Of a stretch of DNA of 45,342 nt, positions 35,901 to 43,206 are shown piece after piece. The notes under the pieces were generated by a model. The model saw nothing but the letters and a program-made list of their open reading frames with translations. It made no database searches and was not told where the DNA came from. The position numbers and the translations under genes were made by a program. Where the stretch lies: positions 1-45,342 of the forward strand of contig JABDCB010000020.1 in assembly GCA_013288325.1 (NCBI GenBank), given 5' to 3'. How positions within the stretch are numbered: position 1 is the first letter of the stretch; each line of letters opens with the position of its first letter. Source of the DNA: Bacteroidota bacterium. GTDB taxonomy: Bacteria; Bacteroidota; Bacteroidia; Palsa-965.

Positions 35901-38900
35901 AGTTAATCACGGTGGATGTAAAAGGTGAAATTCTGGATCTGAAAAACACCATCAATACGATGGTGGATCAGCTCAACTCATTCGCATCTGAGGTAACGCG
36001 GGTTGCCAGAGAGGTGGGTACAGAAGGAAAGCTGGGTGGACAAGCCCATGTAAAAGGAGTCGGCGGAACCTGGAAAGATCTTACGGATAATGTAAACCTG
36101 ATGGCATCCAATCTGACCAGTCAGGTACGAAGTATTGCCAAAGTGGTTACATCAGTAGCTATGGGTAATCTGAAACAAAAACTATCCATTGAAGCCAAAG
36201 GGGAGGTAGCTCAGCTCACAGACACGATTAATGAAATGATAGATACGCTTGCTATCTTTTCCGATCAGGTAACCACTGTGGCACGAGAAGTGGGTGCGGA
36301 AGGACGGCTTGGCGGGCAAGCAAGTGTTCCCGGCGCTTCCGGTACCTGGAAAAATCTGACCGAAAATGTGAATCAGTTGGCAGAAAATCTGACCACACAG
36401 GTTCGTGCCATTTCCGAGGTGGCGTCGGCAGTAACAAAAGGCGATCTTACACGTACAATCGGGGTGGAAGCCAGAGGTGAAGTGGAAGCACTGAAAGATA
36501 CCATCAACCAGATGATTGCCAACCTCAAAGCCACTACACTCAGAAATCAGGAGCAGGACTGGCTCAAATCCAATCTGGCCAAGTTTACCCAGATGTTGCA
36601 GGGACAAAAGGAATTGAATTCGGTTACCAAACGTATTCTCTCCGAGCTGGCACAGGTAGTATCGGCTCAGCAGGGCTTGTTTTATATCATGGATCAGCAG
36701 GAGAATTTCATGGATTCAAAACTGAAACTCATTGCTGCCTATGCTTACCGTCGCCGGAAAAACGTATCCAGCGAGTTTGCACTTGGAGAAGGACTGGTAG
36801 GACAATGCGCTCTTGAAAAAGAACGGATTCTGCTGACCAATGTGCCACCCGATTATATTCAGATCAATTCCGGATTGGGCGAAGCAGCACCGATGAATGT
36901 ACTGGTACTTCCTGTTATGTTTGAAGGACAGATAAAAGCGGTGATTGAGCTCGCATCTTTTGATTCGTTTAGCCAGACACACCAGGATTTCCTTGAAGGA
37001 CTCACAGAAAGTATCGGAATTGTATTAAATACCATCGAAACCAATTCACGTACAGAAGGGCTTCTTTCCCAGTCTCAATCGCTTGCCGGAGAGCTCAAAA
37101 GTCAGCAGGAAGTGCTGCGCAAGACCAATGAAGAGCTTGAAGAGAAAGCTTTTCTTCTAGCCAATCAGAAAGAAGAGGTGGAAAAGAAAAACCAGGAGGT
37201 GGAAGAAGCCCGGAAATCATTGGAAGAAAAAGCAGCACAGCTTACGCTTACCTCCAAATACAAATCGGAGTTTCTGGCCAACATGTCTCACGAGCTCCGC
37301 ACCCCACTCAATAGCTTACAGATTCTGGCGCATCAGCTTATCGAAAACCAGGAAGGAAATCTTACTTCATCTCAGATTGAATTTGCAAAAACAATTTATT
37401 CCTGTGGTGATGACCTGATTCAGCTTATCAATGATATCCTGGATCTTTCCAAGATCGAATCGGGTTATATTTCTGTGGATATCGGACCTGTTAGCTTTAA
37501 GGAGATCAACAAATTTGTGGAGACCCGTTTCCGCCATGTTTCCGAATCCAAACATCTTAAATTTAATGTGGAGATTGATGAGCTGCTTCCTGAGTTTATT
37601 CAAACCGATCTGCAACGTCTTAATCAGATTCTTAAGAATCTATTATCCAATGCCTTTAAGTTTACGGAGAAGGGAGAGGTAAAACTCAGTATTTATCCAT
37701 GCTTAAGGTCAAAGAGGGAAAAGAATATCGGCAATGCCGGAAAGGTAATGGATGTAGCCTTTGAGATTTCAGATACAGGTATCGGTATTTCAAAAGACAA
37801 ACAAAATATCATTTTTGAAGCCTTTCAGCAGGCAGAAGGATCGACCAGCCGTAAATACGGAGGCACCGGTTTAGGTCTCTCTATCAGCCGCGGTTTATCC
37901 GATTTGCTTGGTGGAAATATTGATTTGGAAAGTGAAAGCGGCGTAGGAAGTAAATTTACATTATACCTTCCCATTGATTATAACCCTGCTGCACATCAAG
38001 GAGAGCAAGGAATAGAAAATCAAGGCACATCATCCAATTACCTGAAACCGTTGCCTTCGGCAGCCCTTTCCGGATTGGATATAGACTTGCTTACCAGTCA
38101 TGAGATTGATGATGACCGAAGCACAGTAACATCTACGGATCGGGTCTTGTTGATTGTAGAAGGTGATCCTCAGTTTGCAAGAATCATGGTTGATCTGGCC
38201 CATGCACATGGCATTAAGGCATTGGTATCCATGAAAGGAAATGAAGTCATTGATTTTCTGCAGCAGTTCCATATTGATGCCGTTACAATTGATCTGAATG
38301 TTCCGGATATGAATGGGTGGAAGGTGCTGGACCGGATGAAAAACGATATTCAGCTCCGTCATATACCGGCATATGTTATTTCGGTGGAGGAAGACAGACA
38401 TCTGGCCCTTAAGAGAGGGGTACGGAGTTTTCTTGTGAAGCCTTTGCGCGATGTGGCGCTCCGGAACCTGTTTAAAGATATCTTAAGCTTTACCAATAAG
38501 AAGATAAAGAATCTCTTGATTGTGGATGATCATGAACAGGAGCTGATCGAAATGGAAAGAATCATTGGTGGAAGTGATATCCGGATTATTCCCGTAAAAA
38601 CAGTGAAAGATGCATTGGAGCAGATCAGAGCCGAACAGTTTGACTGTATTATTCTGGATCTTGTTCTGCCTGATGGTTCAGGTTTTGAAATTATCAAAGA
38701 GCTTGAAAACCAGAAACACCTTCCGCTTACATCTGTTATTGTGTATTCGGCAAAAGACCTTTCCAAACGGGAAGAGAAACAGTTACACCGGTTTGCCAAT
38801 ATGGTAATCCTGAAAGGAAAGAACTCGAACGAGCAGTTATTGGATCAGACTGCTATGTTTTTACACCGGGTTCATAATCAGTTGCCGGAAAAAACGCAAC

Positions 38901-39307
38901 GGATGATAGAACATTTCCGTAAGTCGGAAGATGTGCTGTTGGGGAAAAAAGTGCTGGTTATCGATGATGATGTCCGTAATCTGTTTGCATTAACAACCGT
39001 TCTGGAACGTTTTCAGATGAAGGTAATGAATGCGGAGAGCGGGAAAGAGGCCATTGGAATACTGGAGCAGACGAATGATATTGACCTTATCCTGATGGAT
39101 ATTATGATGCCTGAAATGGACGGATATGAAACGATGCGTCAGATCCGGAAAAATCATAAGGATAAGGATACAACCATTATTGCTGTTACAGCAAAAGCTA
39201 TGAAGGGCGACCGGCAGAAATGTCTGGAATCGGGGGCTTCGGATTATATCACGAAGCCGGTAAATGTGGATCAGCTCCTTTCGCTGATGCGGATCTGGTT
39301 AAAGTAA
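32975..39307 (+). CDS. Giant soluble hybrid histidine kinase with 11-repeat HAMP array
   Basis: 2110 residues, no membrane segment or signal peptide. Order: divergent HAMP-like units (1-176); eleven tandem 92-residue repeats (177-1188), each with [28 protein letters not shown] and [16 protein letters not shown], i.e. two HAMP-type helical pairs; GAF (about 1214-1362); coiled coil; HisKA with His1439 ([13 protein letters not shown]); HATPase ([25 protein letters not shown]); and three receivers with Asp1773, Asp1895 and Asp2042. Receiver 1 has VEGD where an acidic pair is usual. Receivers 2 and 3 start VDDHEQ and IDDDVRN. The layout resembles fungal Nik1/Os-1 (group III) kinases, known osmosensors with HAMP arrays; the array here is longer. 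Phosphotransfer could run His1439 to any receiver. The REC-kinase gene begins five bases after the stop. Confidence 0.95.
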   Translation: MTTKMKNGKATPQQTHASNGNGHEHFENGSILSDAELFRILMQVRNGNFSVRMPADQLGLKGKICDTLNEIIELNERMVVEFEKVGNSIGKQGKLTKRVELDGAKGSWGSCVDSVNTLISDLVHPTIEIAHVITSVAKGNLSQQMPLDIEGHALQGEFLRIAKEVNGMVKQLNLFSMEVTRVAREVGTEGKLGGQAKVKGVGGVWKDLTDSVNRMASNLTGQVRNIADVTTAVAKGDLSKKITVDVKGEILELKNTINTMVDQLNSFASEVTRVAREVGTEGKLGGQAHVKGVGGTWKDLTDSVNQMASNLTGQVRNIAEVTTAVAKGDLSKKITVDVRGEILELKNTINTMVDQLNSFGSEVTRVAREVGSEGKLGGQAKVKGVGGVWKDLTDSVNQMASNLTGQVRNIAEVTTAVAKGDLSKKITVNVEGEILELKNTINTMVDQLNSFGAEVTRVAREVGSEGKLGGQAKVKGVGGTWKDLTDSVNQMASNLTGQVRNIAEVTTAVANGDLSKKITVTVEGEILELKKTINTMVDQLNSFSSEVTRVAREVGTEGKLGGQAQVKGVGGTWKDLTDSVNQMASNLTGQVRNIAEVTTAVAKGDLSRQITVDVKGEILELKNTINTMVDQLNSFASEVTRVALEVGTEGKLGGQAQVKGVGGTWKDLTDSVNQMASNLTGQVRNIAEVTTAVAKGDLSKKITVDVKGEILELKITINTMVDQLNSFASEVTRVAREVGTEGKLGGQADVPGVAGTWKDLTDSVNQMAGNLTAQVRNIADVAIAVASGDMSRKITVDVRGEILQLKETLNTMVDQLRAFASEVTRVAREVGTEGKLGGQANVPGVAGTWKDLTDSVNQMAGNLTAQVRNIADVTIAVANGDMSKKITADVRGEILQLKETINTMVDQLRAFASEVTRVAREVGTDGKLGGQAFVPGVAGTWKDLTDSVNGMAGNLTAQVRNIAEVTKAVASGDLSKLITVDVKGEILDLKNTINTMVDQLNSFASEVTRVAREVGTEGKLGGQAHVKGVGGTWKDLTDNVNLMASNLTSQVRSIAKVVTSVAMGNLKQKLSIEAKGEVAQLTDTINEMIDTLAIFSDQVTTVAREVGAEGRLGGQASVPGASGTWKNLTENVNQLAENLTTQVRAISEVASAVTKGDLTRTIGVEARGEVEALKDTINQMIANLKATTLRNQEQDWLKSNLAKFTQMLQGQKELNSVTKRILSELAQVVSAQQGLFYIMDQQENFMDSKLKLIAAYAYRRRKNVSSEFALGEGLVGQCALEKERILLTNVPPDYIQINSGLGEAAPMNVLVLPVMFEGQIKAVIELASFDSFSQTHQDFLEGLTESIGIVLNTIETNSRTEGLLSQSQSLAGELKSQQEVLRKTNEELEEKAFLLANQKEEVEKKNQEVEEARKSLEEKAAQLTLTSKYKSEFLANMSHELRTPLNSLQILAHQLIENQEGNLTSSQIEFAKTIYSCGDDLIQLINDILDLSKIESGYISVDIGPVSFKEINKFVETRFRHVSESKHLKFNVEIDELLPEFIQTDLQRLNQILKNLLSNAFKFTEKGEVKLSIYPCLRSKREKNIGNAGKVMDVAFEISDTGIGISKDKQNIIFEAFQQAEGSTSRKYGGTGLGLSISRGLSDLLGGNIDLESESGVGSKFTLYLPIDYNPAAHQGEQGIENQGTSSNYLKPLPSAALSGLDIDLLTSHEIDDDRSTVTSTDRVLLIVEGDPQFARIMVDLAHAHGIKALVSMKGNEVIDFLQQFHIDAVTIDLNVPDMNGWKVLDRMKNDIQLRHIPAYVISVEEDRHLALKRGVRSFLVKPLRDVALRNLFKDILSFTNKKIKNLLIVDDHEQELIEMERIIGGSDIRIIPVKTVKDALEQIRAEQFDCIILDLVLPDGSGFEIIKELENQKHLPLTSVIVYSAKDLSKREEKQLHRFANMVILKGKNSNEQLLDQTAMFLHRVHNQLPEKTQRMIEHFRKSEDVLLGKKVLVIDDDVRNLFALTTVLERFQMKVMNAESGKEAIGILEQTNDIDLILMDIMMPEMDGYETMRQIRKNHKDKDTTIIAVTAKAMKGDRQKCLESGASDYITKPVNVDQLLSLMRIWLK
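33503..36538 (+). repeat. Eleven in-frame 276-bp tandem repeats (HAMP array)
   Basis: Repeat borders recur every 276 bases (for example gaagtaacc at 33506 and 33782). Eleven units fill 3036 bases without any frame change. Units 1-6 and 10 have the KGVGG form and units 7-9 the PGVAG form; unit 11 is PGASG-like and unit 10's second half plus unit 11 are divergent ([24 protein letters not shown]). Synonymous differences between units are numerous, so the array is not a recent slippage product. Confidence 0.95.
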
Positions 39308-39312
39308 TTTTC

Positions 39313-40539
39313 ATGAATACACTTTTAGAATCAACATCCCTAGCTATGGAAGATCGTATGGAGTTGGAGCATCAGGCAAAAATATTGATAGTGGATGATA
39401 ATCAGGGTAACCTGTTTTCACTTGAAATAGTACTGGCTAATGAACATTATCAAATTGTAAGAGCTACGTCTGGAAAAGAGGCCTTACGTATTCTTTTAAA
39501 GGAGCAGGATTTCTCCCTGCTGCTGATAGATGTGAATATGCCTATTATGGATGGTTTTGAAACCACGGAGCTGATCCGTCAGAATGAAAAACTGAGGCAT
39601 ATACCGGTCATTTTTCTGACAGCTTATTTCGCCACTCCGGAACATATTTTCAGAGGGTATCAGACCGGAGCCGTTGACTATATGCTTAAACCCCTCGTGC
39701 CGGAAATACTAAGAGCCAAGGTGGCTATCTTTGTTGACCTGCACAGAAAGAATAAGGAGTTATCCATACAACGTAAAAAGCTTCTTCATTTCAATAAATC
39801 CCTGAAACAGTATTCAGACGGGCTTATCCAGATTAATCAGGAGCTTGAAAAATTTGCATACGTTGTTTCGCACGATATGCAGGAGCCGCTTCGCACCATC
39901 ACCAGTTATATCCGTTTGCTGGAAAAAAATCTGGGAAATAAGCTGGATGGGGAATCCAAAGAGTTTATGGATTTTATTCTCAACGCCAGCCAGCGTATGC
40001 GAAGCATTATCATCGGCCTGCTCGAATATGCCCGTATCGGCACTCAGGATGAAACATTTGAAACGGTTGACTGCGATGTGGTGATAAAAGATGTACTGGA
40101 TAATCTCGAAGAGGTAATACAGGATTCAGGAGCACGGATAGAAGTAGAGCATATGCCGGTGATACAGGGAAATTATACACTTTTTGTGCAGCTGTTTCAG
40201 AATCTGATCGGAAATGCCATTAAGTTCAGAAGAGAGCAGGCCCCTGTTATCCGTATTTCCTGTACTTCCACCGACGATCAGGATCTCTTTTCAGTAAAAG
40301 ACAATGGAATTGGAATAGAGAAGGAATATGAGCATAAGATATTTGAGATATTTCAACGTCTTCACAATCCAGGCGAGTATGTTGGAGTGGGGTTAGGCCT
40401 TGCTATCTGCAAAAAAATTGTGGAACGTCATCATGGAAAGATATGGATGACTTCCGAGCCCAATAACGGTACTACCTTCAGTTTTACCATCCAGAAAACA
40501 ACGGAACCAGTTCCGGAAAAGGCAGAGTTACAGGAATAA
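39313..40539 (+). CDS. Receiver-histidine kinase protein
   Basis: 408 residues from ATG 39313; the frame is open further upstream but that part lies inside the preceding gene. Receiver at about 25-145 with ILIVDDNQGNLFSLEIVL, Asp73 in LLIDVNMPIMDGFETT and Lys in VDYMLKPLVPEIL. A coiled-coil linker follows (about 150-178), then HisKA with His187 (YVVSHDMQEPLRTITSYI) and HATPase (NLIGNAIKFRREQ, KDNGIGI, VGVGLGLAICKKIVERHHGK). The kinase half is closely related to those of 24276 and 26836. Its gene starts five bases after the giant kinase stop, so the two are cotranscribed. A receiver before a kinase suggests that it takes a phosphoryl group or is allosterically controlled by the giant kinase (inference). 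Confidence 0.93.
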   Translation: MNTLLESTSLAMEDRMELEHQAKILIVDDNQGNLFSLEIVLANEHYQIVRATSGKEALRILLKEQDFSLLLIDVNMPIMDGFETTELIRQNEKLRHIPVIFLTAYFATPEHIFRGYQTGAVDYMLKPLVPEILRAKVAIFVDLHRKNKELSIQRKKLLHFNKSLKQYSDGLIQINQELEKFAYVVSHDMQEPLRTITSYIRLLEKNLGNKLDGESKEFMDFILNASQRMRSIIIGLLEYARIGTQDETFETVDCDVVIKDVLDNLEEVIQDSGARIEVEHMPVIQGNYTLFVQLFQNLIGNAIKFRREQAPVIRISCTSTDDQDLFSVKDNGIGIEKEYEHKIFEIFQRLHNPGEYVGVGLGLAICKKIVERHHGKIWMTSEPNNGTTFSFTIQKTTEPVPEKAELQE

Positions 40540-40570
40540 GTTAAGAACTGGACCCGGCGGTAAGTTAGTA

Positions 40571-40720
40571 TTACGACTTCCCTTGTTTTTTCTTCATCTT
40601 TTTCTTCCTGGCCTTGTCATGTTTTTCCATGTCGCTAAGCAGATCTTTGAAGTCCTGTTTGTCGGTCTTACTCAGTTTTGCTTTTCTGACATACTTGTTG
40701 ATTTCCGGCTCGTTGCTCAT
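40571..40720 (-). CDS. Small basic protein, unknown function
   Basis: 49 residues from ATG 40720 (MSNEPEINKYVRKAKLSKTD). The frame is open 18 codons more upstream, but that extension is not needed. The product is short and Lys-rich, with DKQDFKDLLSDMEKHDKARK and a basic tail KKKMKKKQGKS. Helical, perhaps DNA- or RNA-binding, but no family is recognised. It converges on the REC-kinase gene with a 31-base gap. Confidence 0.5.
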   Translation of the reverse strand: MSNEPEINKYVRKAKLSKTDKQDFKDLLSDMEKHDKARKKKMKKKQGKS

Positions 40721-40780
40721 GGGAAGGGTTTTGACAAAGGTAGGGAAAAGAGTACTCTCCCTAACCCTAGGCATTGTTCT

Positions 40781-40873
40781 TCCTCCCCCTTCCCCCTCCA
40801 GAGGGGGATAGCATTGAATCCTAAATTATCCAAACAATTTGCGTGTCCCCCTCTGGAGGGGGAAGGGGGAGGA
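40781..40873. repeat. Perfect 28-bp inverted repeat element
   Basis: Arms at 40781-40808 and 40846-40873 are exact reverse complements (28 bases), rich in C on one side and G on the other, with a 37-base AT-rich spacer. The arm itself contains a CCCTCCAGAGGG-like palindromic core. It resembles the C/G-rich repetitive palindromes scattered through Bacteroidota intergenic regions. No transposase is near. It lies between the small basic gene and the sigma operon, both minus strand. Confidence 0.85.
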
Positions 40874-40901
40874 TAACGGATATAACCCGGTTATTGAAAA
40901 C

Positions 40902-41213
40902 CTAACTGAAAATCTCTTTTGACGATCCTACCAAACTCAATAACTCCTGTTTTGGAGGCACTTCCAGACCACCGGCTTTCAACTGTTCCTGAAAATGTTT
41001 AAATGAAGGAAGCTCCAGAAGATGTTTCTCATCTTCGGCCGATTTGAAAAAGGCGGTATGGGTAAATGTTTTCCCGTCCGGACTCAGACAAACATGGTAA
41101 TGAAGATCCCGGTGATTCAGCTTTTGCAAATCACTCATCACATTTTTAATGTTTTGTTGATTCTGACCGGCATAGTCCTGTTTGGTGGTATAGATAACAC
41201 GTACAATTTTCAT
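40902..41213 (-). CDS. Small ABM-like (dimeric alpha-beta barrel) protein
   Basis: 103 residues, no signal peptide. Pattern: strand (MKIVRVIYTTKQDY), helix (NQQNIKNVMSDLQKLN), strands (LHYHVCLSPDGKTFTHTAFF), helix (SFKHFQEQLKAGG), with a final LEVPPKQELLSLVG. This order and length fit dimeric alpha-beta barrel proteins such as antibiotic-biosynthesis monooxygenase (ABM) domains; catalytic residues are not fixed in that family, so no substrate is given. It lies 25 bases behind the secreted SRPBCC gene and is the last gene of the sigma-factor operon. Confidence 0.6.
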   Translation of the reverse strand: MKIVRVIYTTKQDYAGQNQQNIKNVMSDLQKLNHRDLHYHVCLSPDGKTFTHTAFFKSAEDEKHLLELPSFKHFQEQLKAGGLEVPPKQELLSLVGSSKEIFS

Positions 41214-41238
41214 GTGATGGGGTTTTAGTATTGTTTAC

Positions 41239-41751
41239 TTATTTAGCATTCATAATGGTTTCCGATTCTTTTTTCAGATCGGAGGCAAATTGTTCAAAAG
41301 ACTGATCGAAAGATGGAATCATACCGCCATAGAGTGGAAACATAAGTCCTCCTATTTTTTCAGTCATAGAAAAGGTGACTTCCCCGTTCCCTTTGTTTGT
41401 GATGGTATAAACGCGGTTTCCTTGTCCATCGCCCCATACCAGTTTTTTTTCCGGCTCAAATTCCTTCACTTTTAATTTGAAAGTACGTTTGGCATCCAGC
41501 TTTGATTTAAGCAGGATCTTTTGATCCAATGCAATGGTTCCTTCGATGGAAGTAACGGTCGAGTTCCATCGGGGATAATCAGAGGCCTTGGTAAGTAAGG
41601 CCCATACGATAGAGGCATCGGCTTTGATATCGATACTTACCGATGTTTCCCGGCTGAAGGTGGTTTTGACGGTTACCGCTTTTCCGGTTTGTGCTTTAGC
41701 GCTTGTTGTGATCATAATCAGTGCTGTTAGTGAAGAGATAAATACATTCAT
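41239..41751 (-). CDS. Secreted SRPBCC-family protein
   Basis: 170 residues from ATG 41751; a signal peptide MNVFISSLTALIMITTSAKA follows directly. The frame opens 12 codons earlier (41787), but those codons would spoil the signal peptide. The START/Bet v1-like (SRPBCC, polyketide cyclase) domain has SVSIDIKADASIVWALLTKA, DYPRWNSTVTSIEGTI, KVKEFEPEKKLVWGDG and a final helix FDQSFEQFASDLKKES. Such folds bind hydrophobic ligands or lipids; secreted versions are less common. Second gene of the sigma-factor operon, 47 bases behind the sigma gene. Confidence 0.82.
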   Translation of the reverse strand: MNVFISSLTALIMITTSAKAQTGKAVTVKTTFSRETSVSIDIKADASIVWALLTKASDYPRWNSTVTSIEGTIALDQKILLKSKLDAKRTFKLKVKEFEPEKKLVWGDGQGNRVYTITNKGNGEVTFSMTEKIGGLMFPLYGGMIPSFDQSFEQFASDLKKESETIMNAK

Positions 41752-41798
41752 TGTTTTGTGTATATACTGTTGACGAACAGCTTCCACAAAACGATAGG

Positions 41799-42602
41799 CT
41801 AATCTGCATTTTTTCTCTCATATTTTTCCATTACCATTCTATTGTGCTCTAAATGATGTAGTTGTAGTTCAGCTGCGGATGATTTAAAAGGATCAATTCC
41901 CCTTAATACCTCCATTCTTAAATCAAATAAATGTTCTTTATCCCCTTTTTCGGCCTCTTTCACCATCTCTATTTTCATCAGCTCCTGTTGCGTATTCTGT
42001 TTGGGATTAAAAATGCCGTTCAGTTCCGAGCATTGATGACAAACACCATTTTTACTGATGAGGGCACATCGTCCGTCAAAAATGCCCATCATCTTCGATC
42101 GTCCGGTATGCAGGTAATATTTTACCATGGCCTCTGTGGTATCGAGTATGGTTGCTATTTCAGATACCTTGAACTCATACACCTCTTTGAGAAACAAACA
42201 AAGTTGTTGTTCAAGAGGCAAGGACTTTGAGATGCAGGTAAAACAAAAAGCAATGTGTTCCTTGGCTTCAAACTGTCCCTGGGTGGATGTCATGCGAATG
42301 TTCATGGCTTCCTGAAAAAACTGTTTGTCGGCAAGGGCAGCTGCTTTGGTAATATCGGTTACATTTTCGGTCCACCGTTTCTGAGCCCGTAGGTTATCTT
42401 TTGCCAGGTTGGAAGCGATAGTGAAAAACCAGGTTTTCAATGTCGATTCTCCCCGAAAAGAACTCAGTTTTTCCACTGCTTTGATATAGGTGTCCTGGGC
42501 AATATCTTCTGCATCGGCTACACTGGCTGTAATACGTACCAGAAATGATTTAAGGTTGCCTCGGTTATTTTCAAATTCCTGATTGAGGAGTTCTACGGTC
42601 AT
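41799..42602 (-). CDS. ECF-type RNA polymerase sigma factor with Cys-bearing C-terminal extension
   Basis: 267 residues. Sigma region 2 at about 8-75 (VADAEDIAQDTYIKAVEKLS, then STLKTWFFTIASNLAKDNLR), and region 4 at about 113-175 (EQQLCLFLKEVYEFKVSEIA, then DTTEAMVKYYLHTGRSKM). About 90 residues follow that most ECF factors lack: GRCALISKNGVCHQCSELNG, then a helical part ending HNRMVMEKYERKNAD. Cysteines 120, 123, 179, 188 and 191 include two CxxC pairs, suggesting zinc binding or redox sensing. No anti-sigma gene is adjacent, so the extension may replace it (inference). First gene of an operon with the SRPBCC and ABM-like genes. The hexanucleotide repeat at 42735 lies 132 bases upstream. 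Confidence 0.9.
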   Translation of the reverse strand: MTVELLNQEFENNRGNLKSFLVRITASVADAEDIAQDTYIKAVEKLSSFRGESTLKTWFFTIASNLAKDNLRAQKRWTENVTDITKAAALADKQFFQEAMNIRMTSTQGQFEAKEHIAFCFTCISKSLPLEQQLCLFLKEVYEFKVSEIATILDTTEAMVKYYLHTGRSKMMGIFDGRCALISKNGVCHQCSELNGIFNPKQNTQQELMKIEMVKEAEKGDKEHLFDLRMEVLRGIDPFKSSAAELQLHHLEHNRMVMEKYERKNAD

Positions 42603-42843
42603 AATGTATGGGATAGAAGTATTAAATGTAGTATATATTGGGGAAAGGGGAAATAGGGAGAAAAACGGGTAATCTACTTGGTGTCAGTAAAAAAATATTG
42701 TATTATATATGTAACTTCTTATATTTATTGGACTAAGAATAAAAATAAAAATAAAAATAAAAATAAGAATAAGAATAAGAATAAGAATGGCTTTTTCGAG
42801 GGCATGCCTGAATTCGATGGGAAGAATATGTTTTAGGAAAGGA
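42603..42843. other. Upstream region of the sigma gene
   Basis: 241 AT-rich bases holding the hexanucleotide repeat. It should contain the sigma operon's promoter on the minus strand; no full TAnnTTTG is seen. Many ECF factors read their own, non-consensus promoters. Confidence 0.45.
42735..42788. repeat. Nine-copy hexanucleotide repeat (AARAAT)
   Basis: Nine uninterrupted hexamers: AAGAAT once, AAAAAT four times, AAGAAT four times. The pure block structure suggests growth by slippage. It is non-coding and lies upstream of the sigma gene on its 5' side, so a length change could alter promoter spacing. Confidence 0.9.
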
Positions 42844-43134
42844 CTATGAAGCCTTTTTATTTACCAGAAAATAACGTAATTCTGGAATATGCTGACGCAA
42901 CATAAAAGAGCCCTTTTTGAAAAAAAAAGTGCTCAAAAAAAACAGCCCTTCAAAAGTTGCATCTACCAAATTAATGCGGCTTGGAAGAGGTTTTAAGGTC
43001 ACTGTCAGTCCATCCCTCGATTCATCCACTGCTTCTTTTTTGTTTACAGATAAACATAAGGCGGCATTCGCATTTCTGAAAAAGCACGGGCTCCCTTCAC
43101 AACTCAGATAACTAGTTATCCGCTTTATCTTCAT
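42844..43134 (-). CDS. Uncertain ORF, no recognised family
   Basis: 96 residues on the minus strand, starting MKIKRITSYLSCEGSPCFF and including INLVDATFEGLFFLSTFFF. A competing plus-strand ORF of 64 codons (42917-43111, TTG start, Lys-rich) covers the same DNA. Neither shows a known domain, a ribosome binding site or a promoter, and codon use does not settle it. At most one is likely to be real. The minus ORF is the longer and starts with ATG, so it is listed. Confidence 0.3.
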   Translation of the reverse strand: MKIKRITSYLSCEGSPCFFRNANAALCLSVNKKEAVDESRDGLTVTLKPLPSRINLVDATFEGLFFLSTFFFKKGSFMLRQHIPELRYFLVNKKAS

Positions 43135-43206
43135 ACGTCGGCTTGTGTTATTTAGCCAACGGTTTCAATAGATACACCTGTCGTTTTGCTGCTTGTGGCT
43201 GAGTGC

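Noticed and set aside
42917-43111. 64-codon plus-strand ORF with TTG start
   Set aside because: It lies opposite a longer ATG-started ORF, begins with a poly-Lys stretch and has no ribosome site; kept only as an alternative in the 42844-43134 entry.
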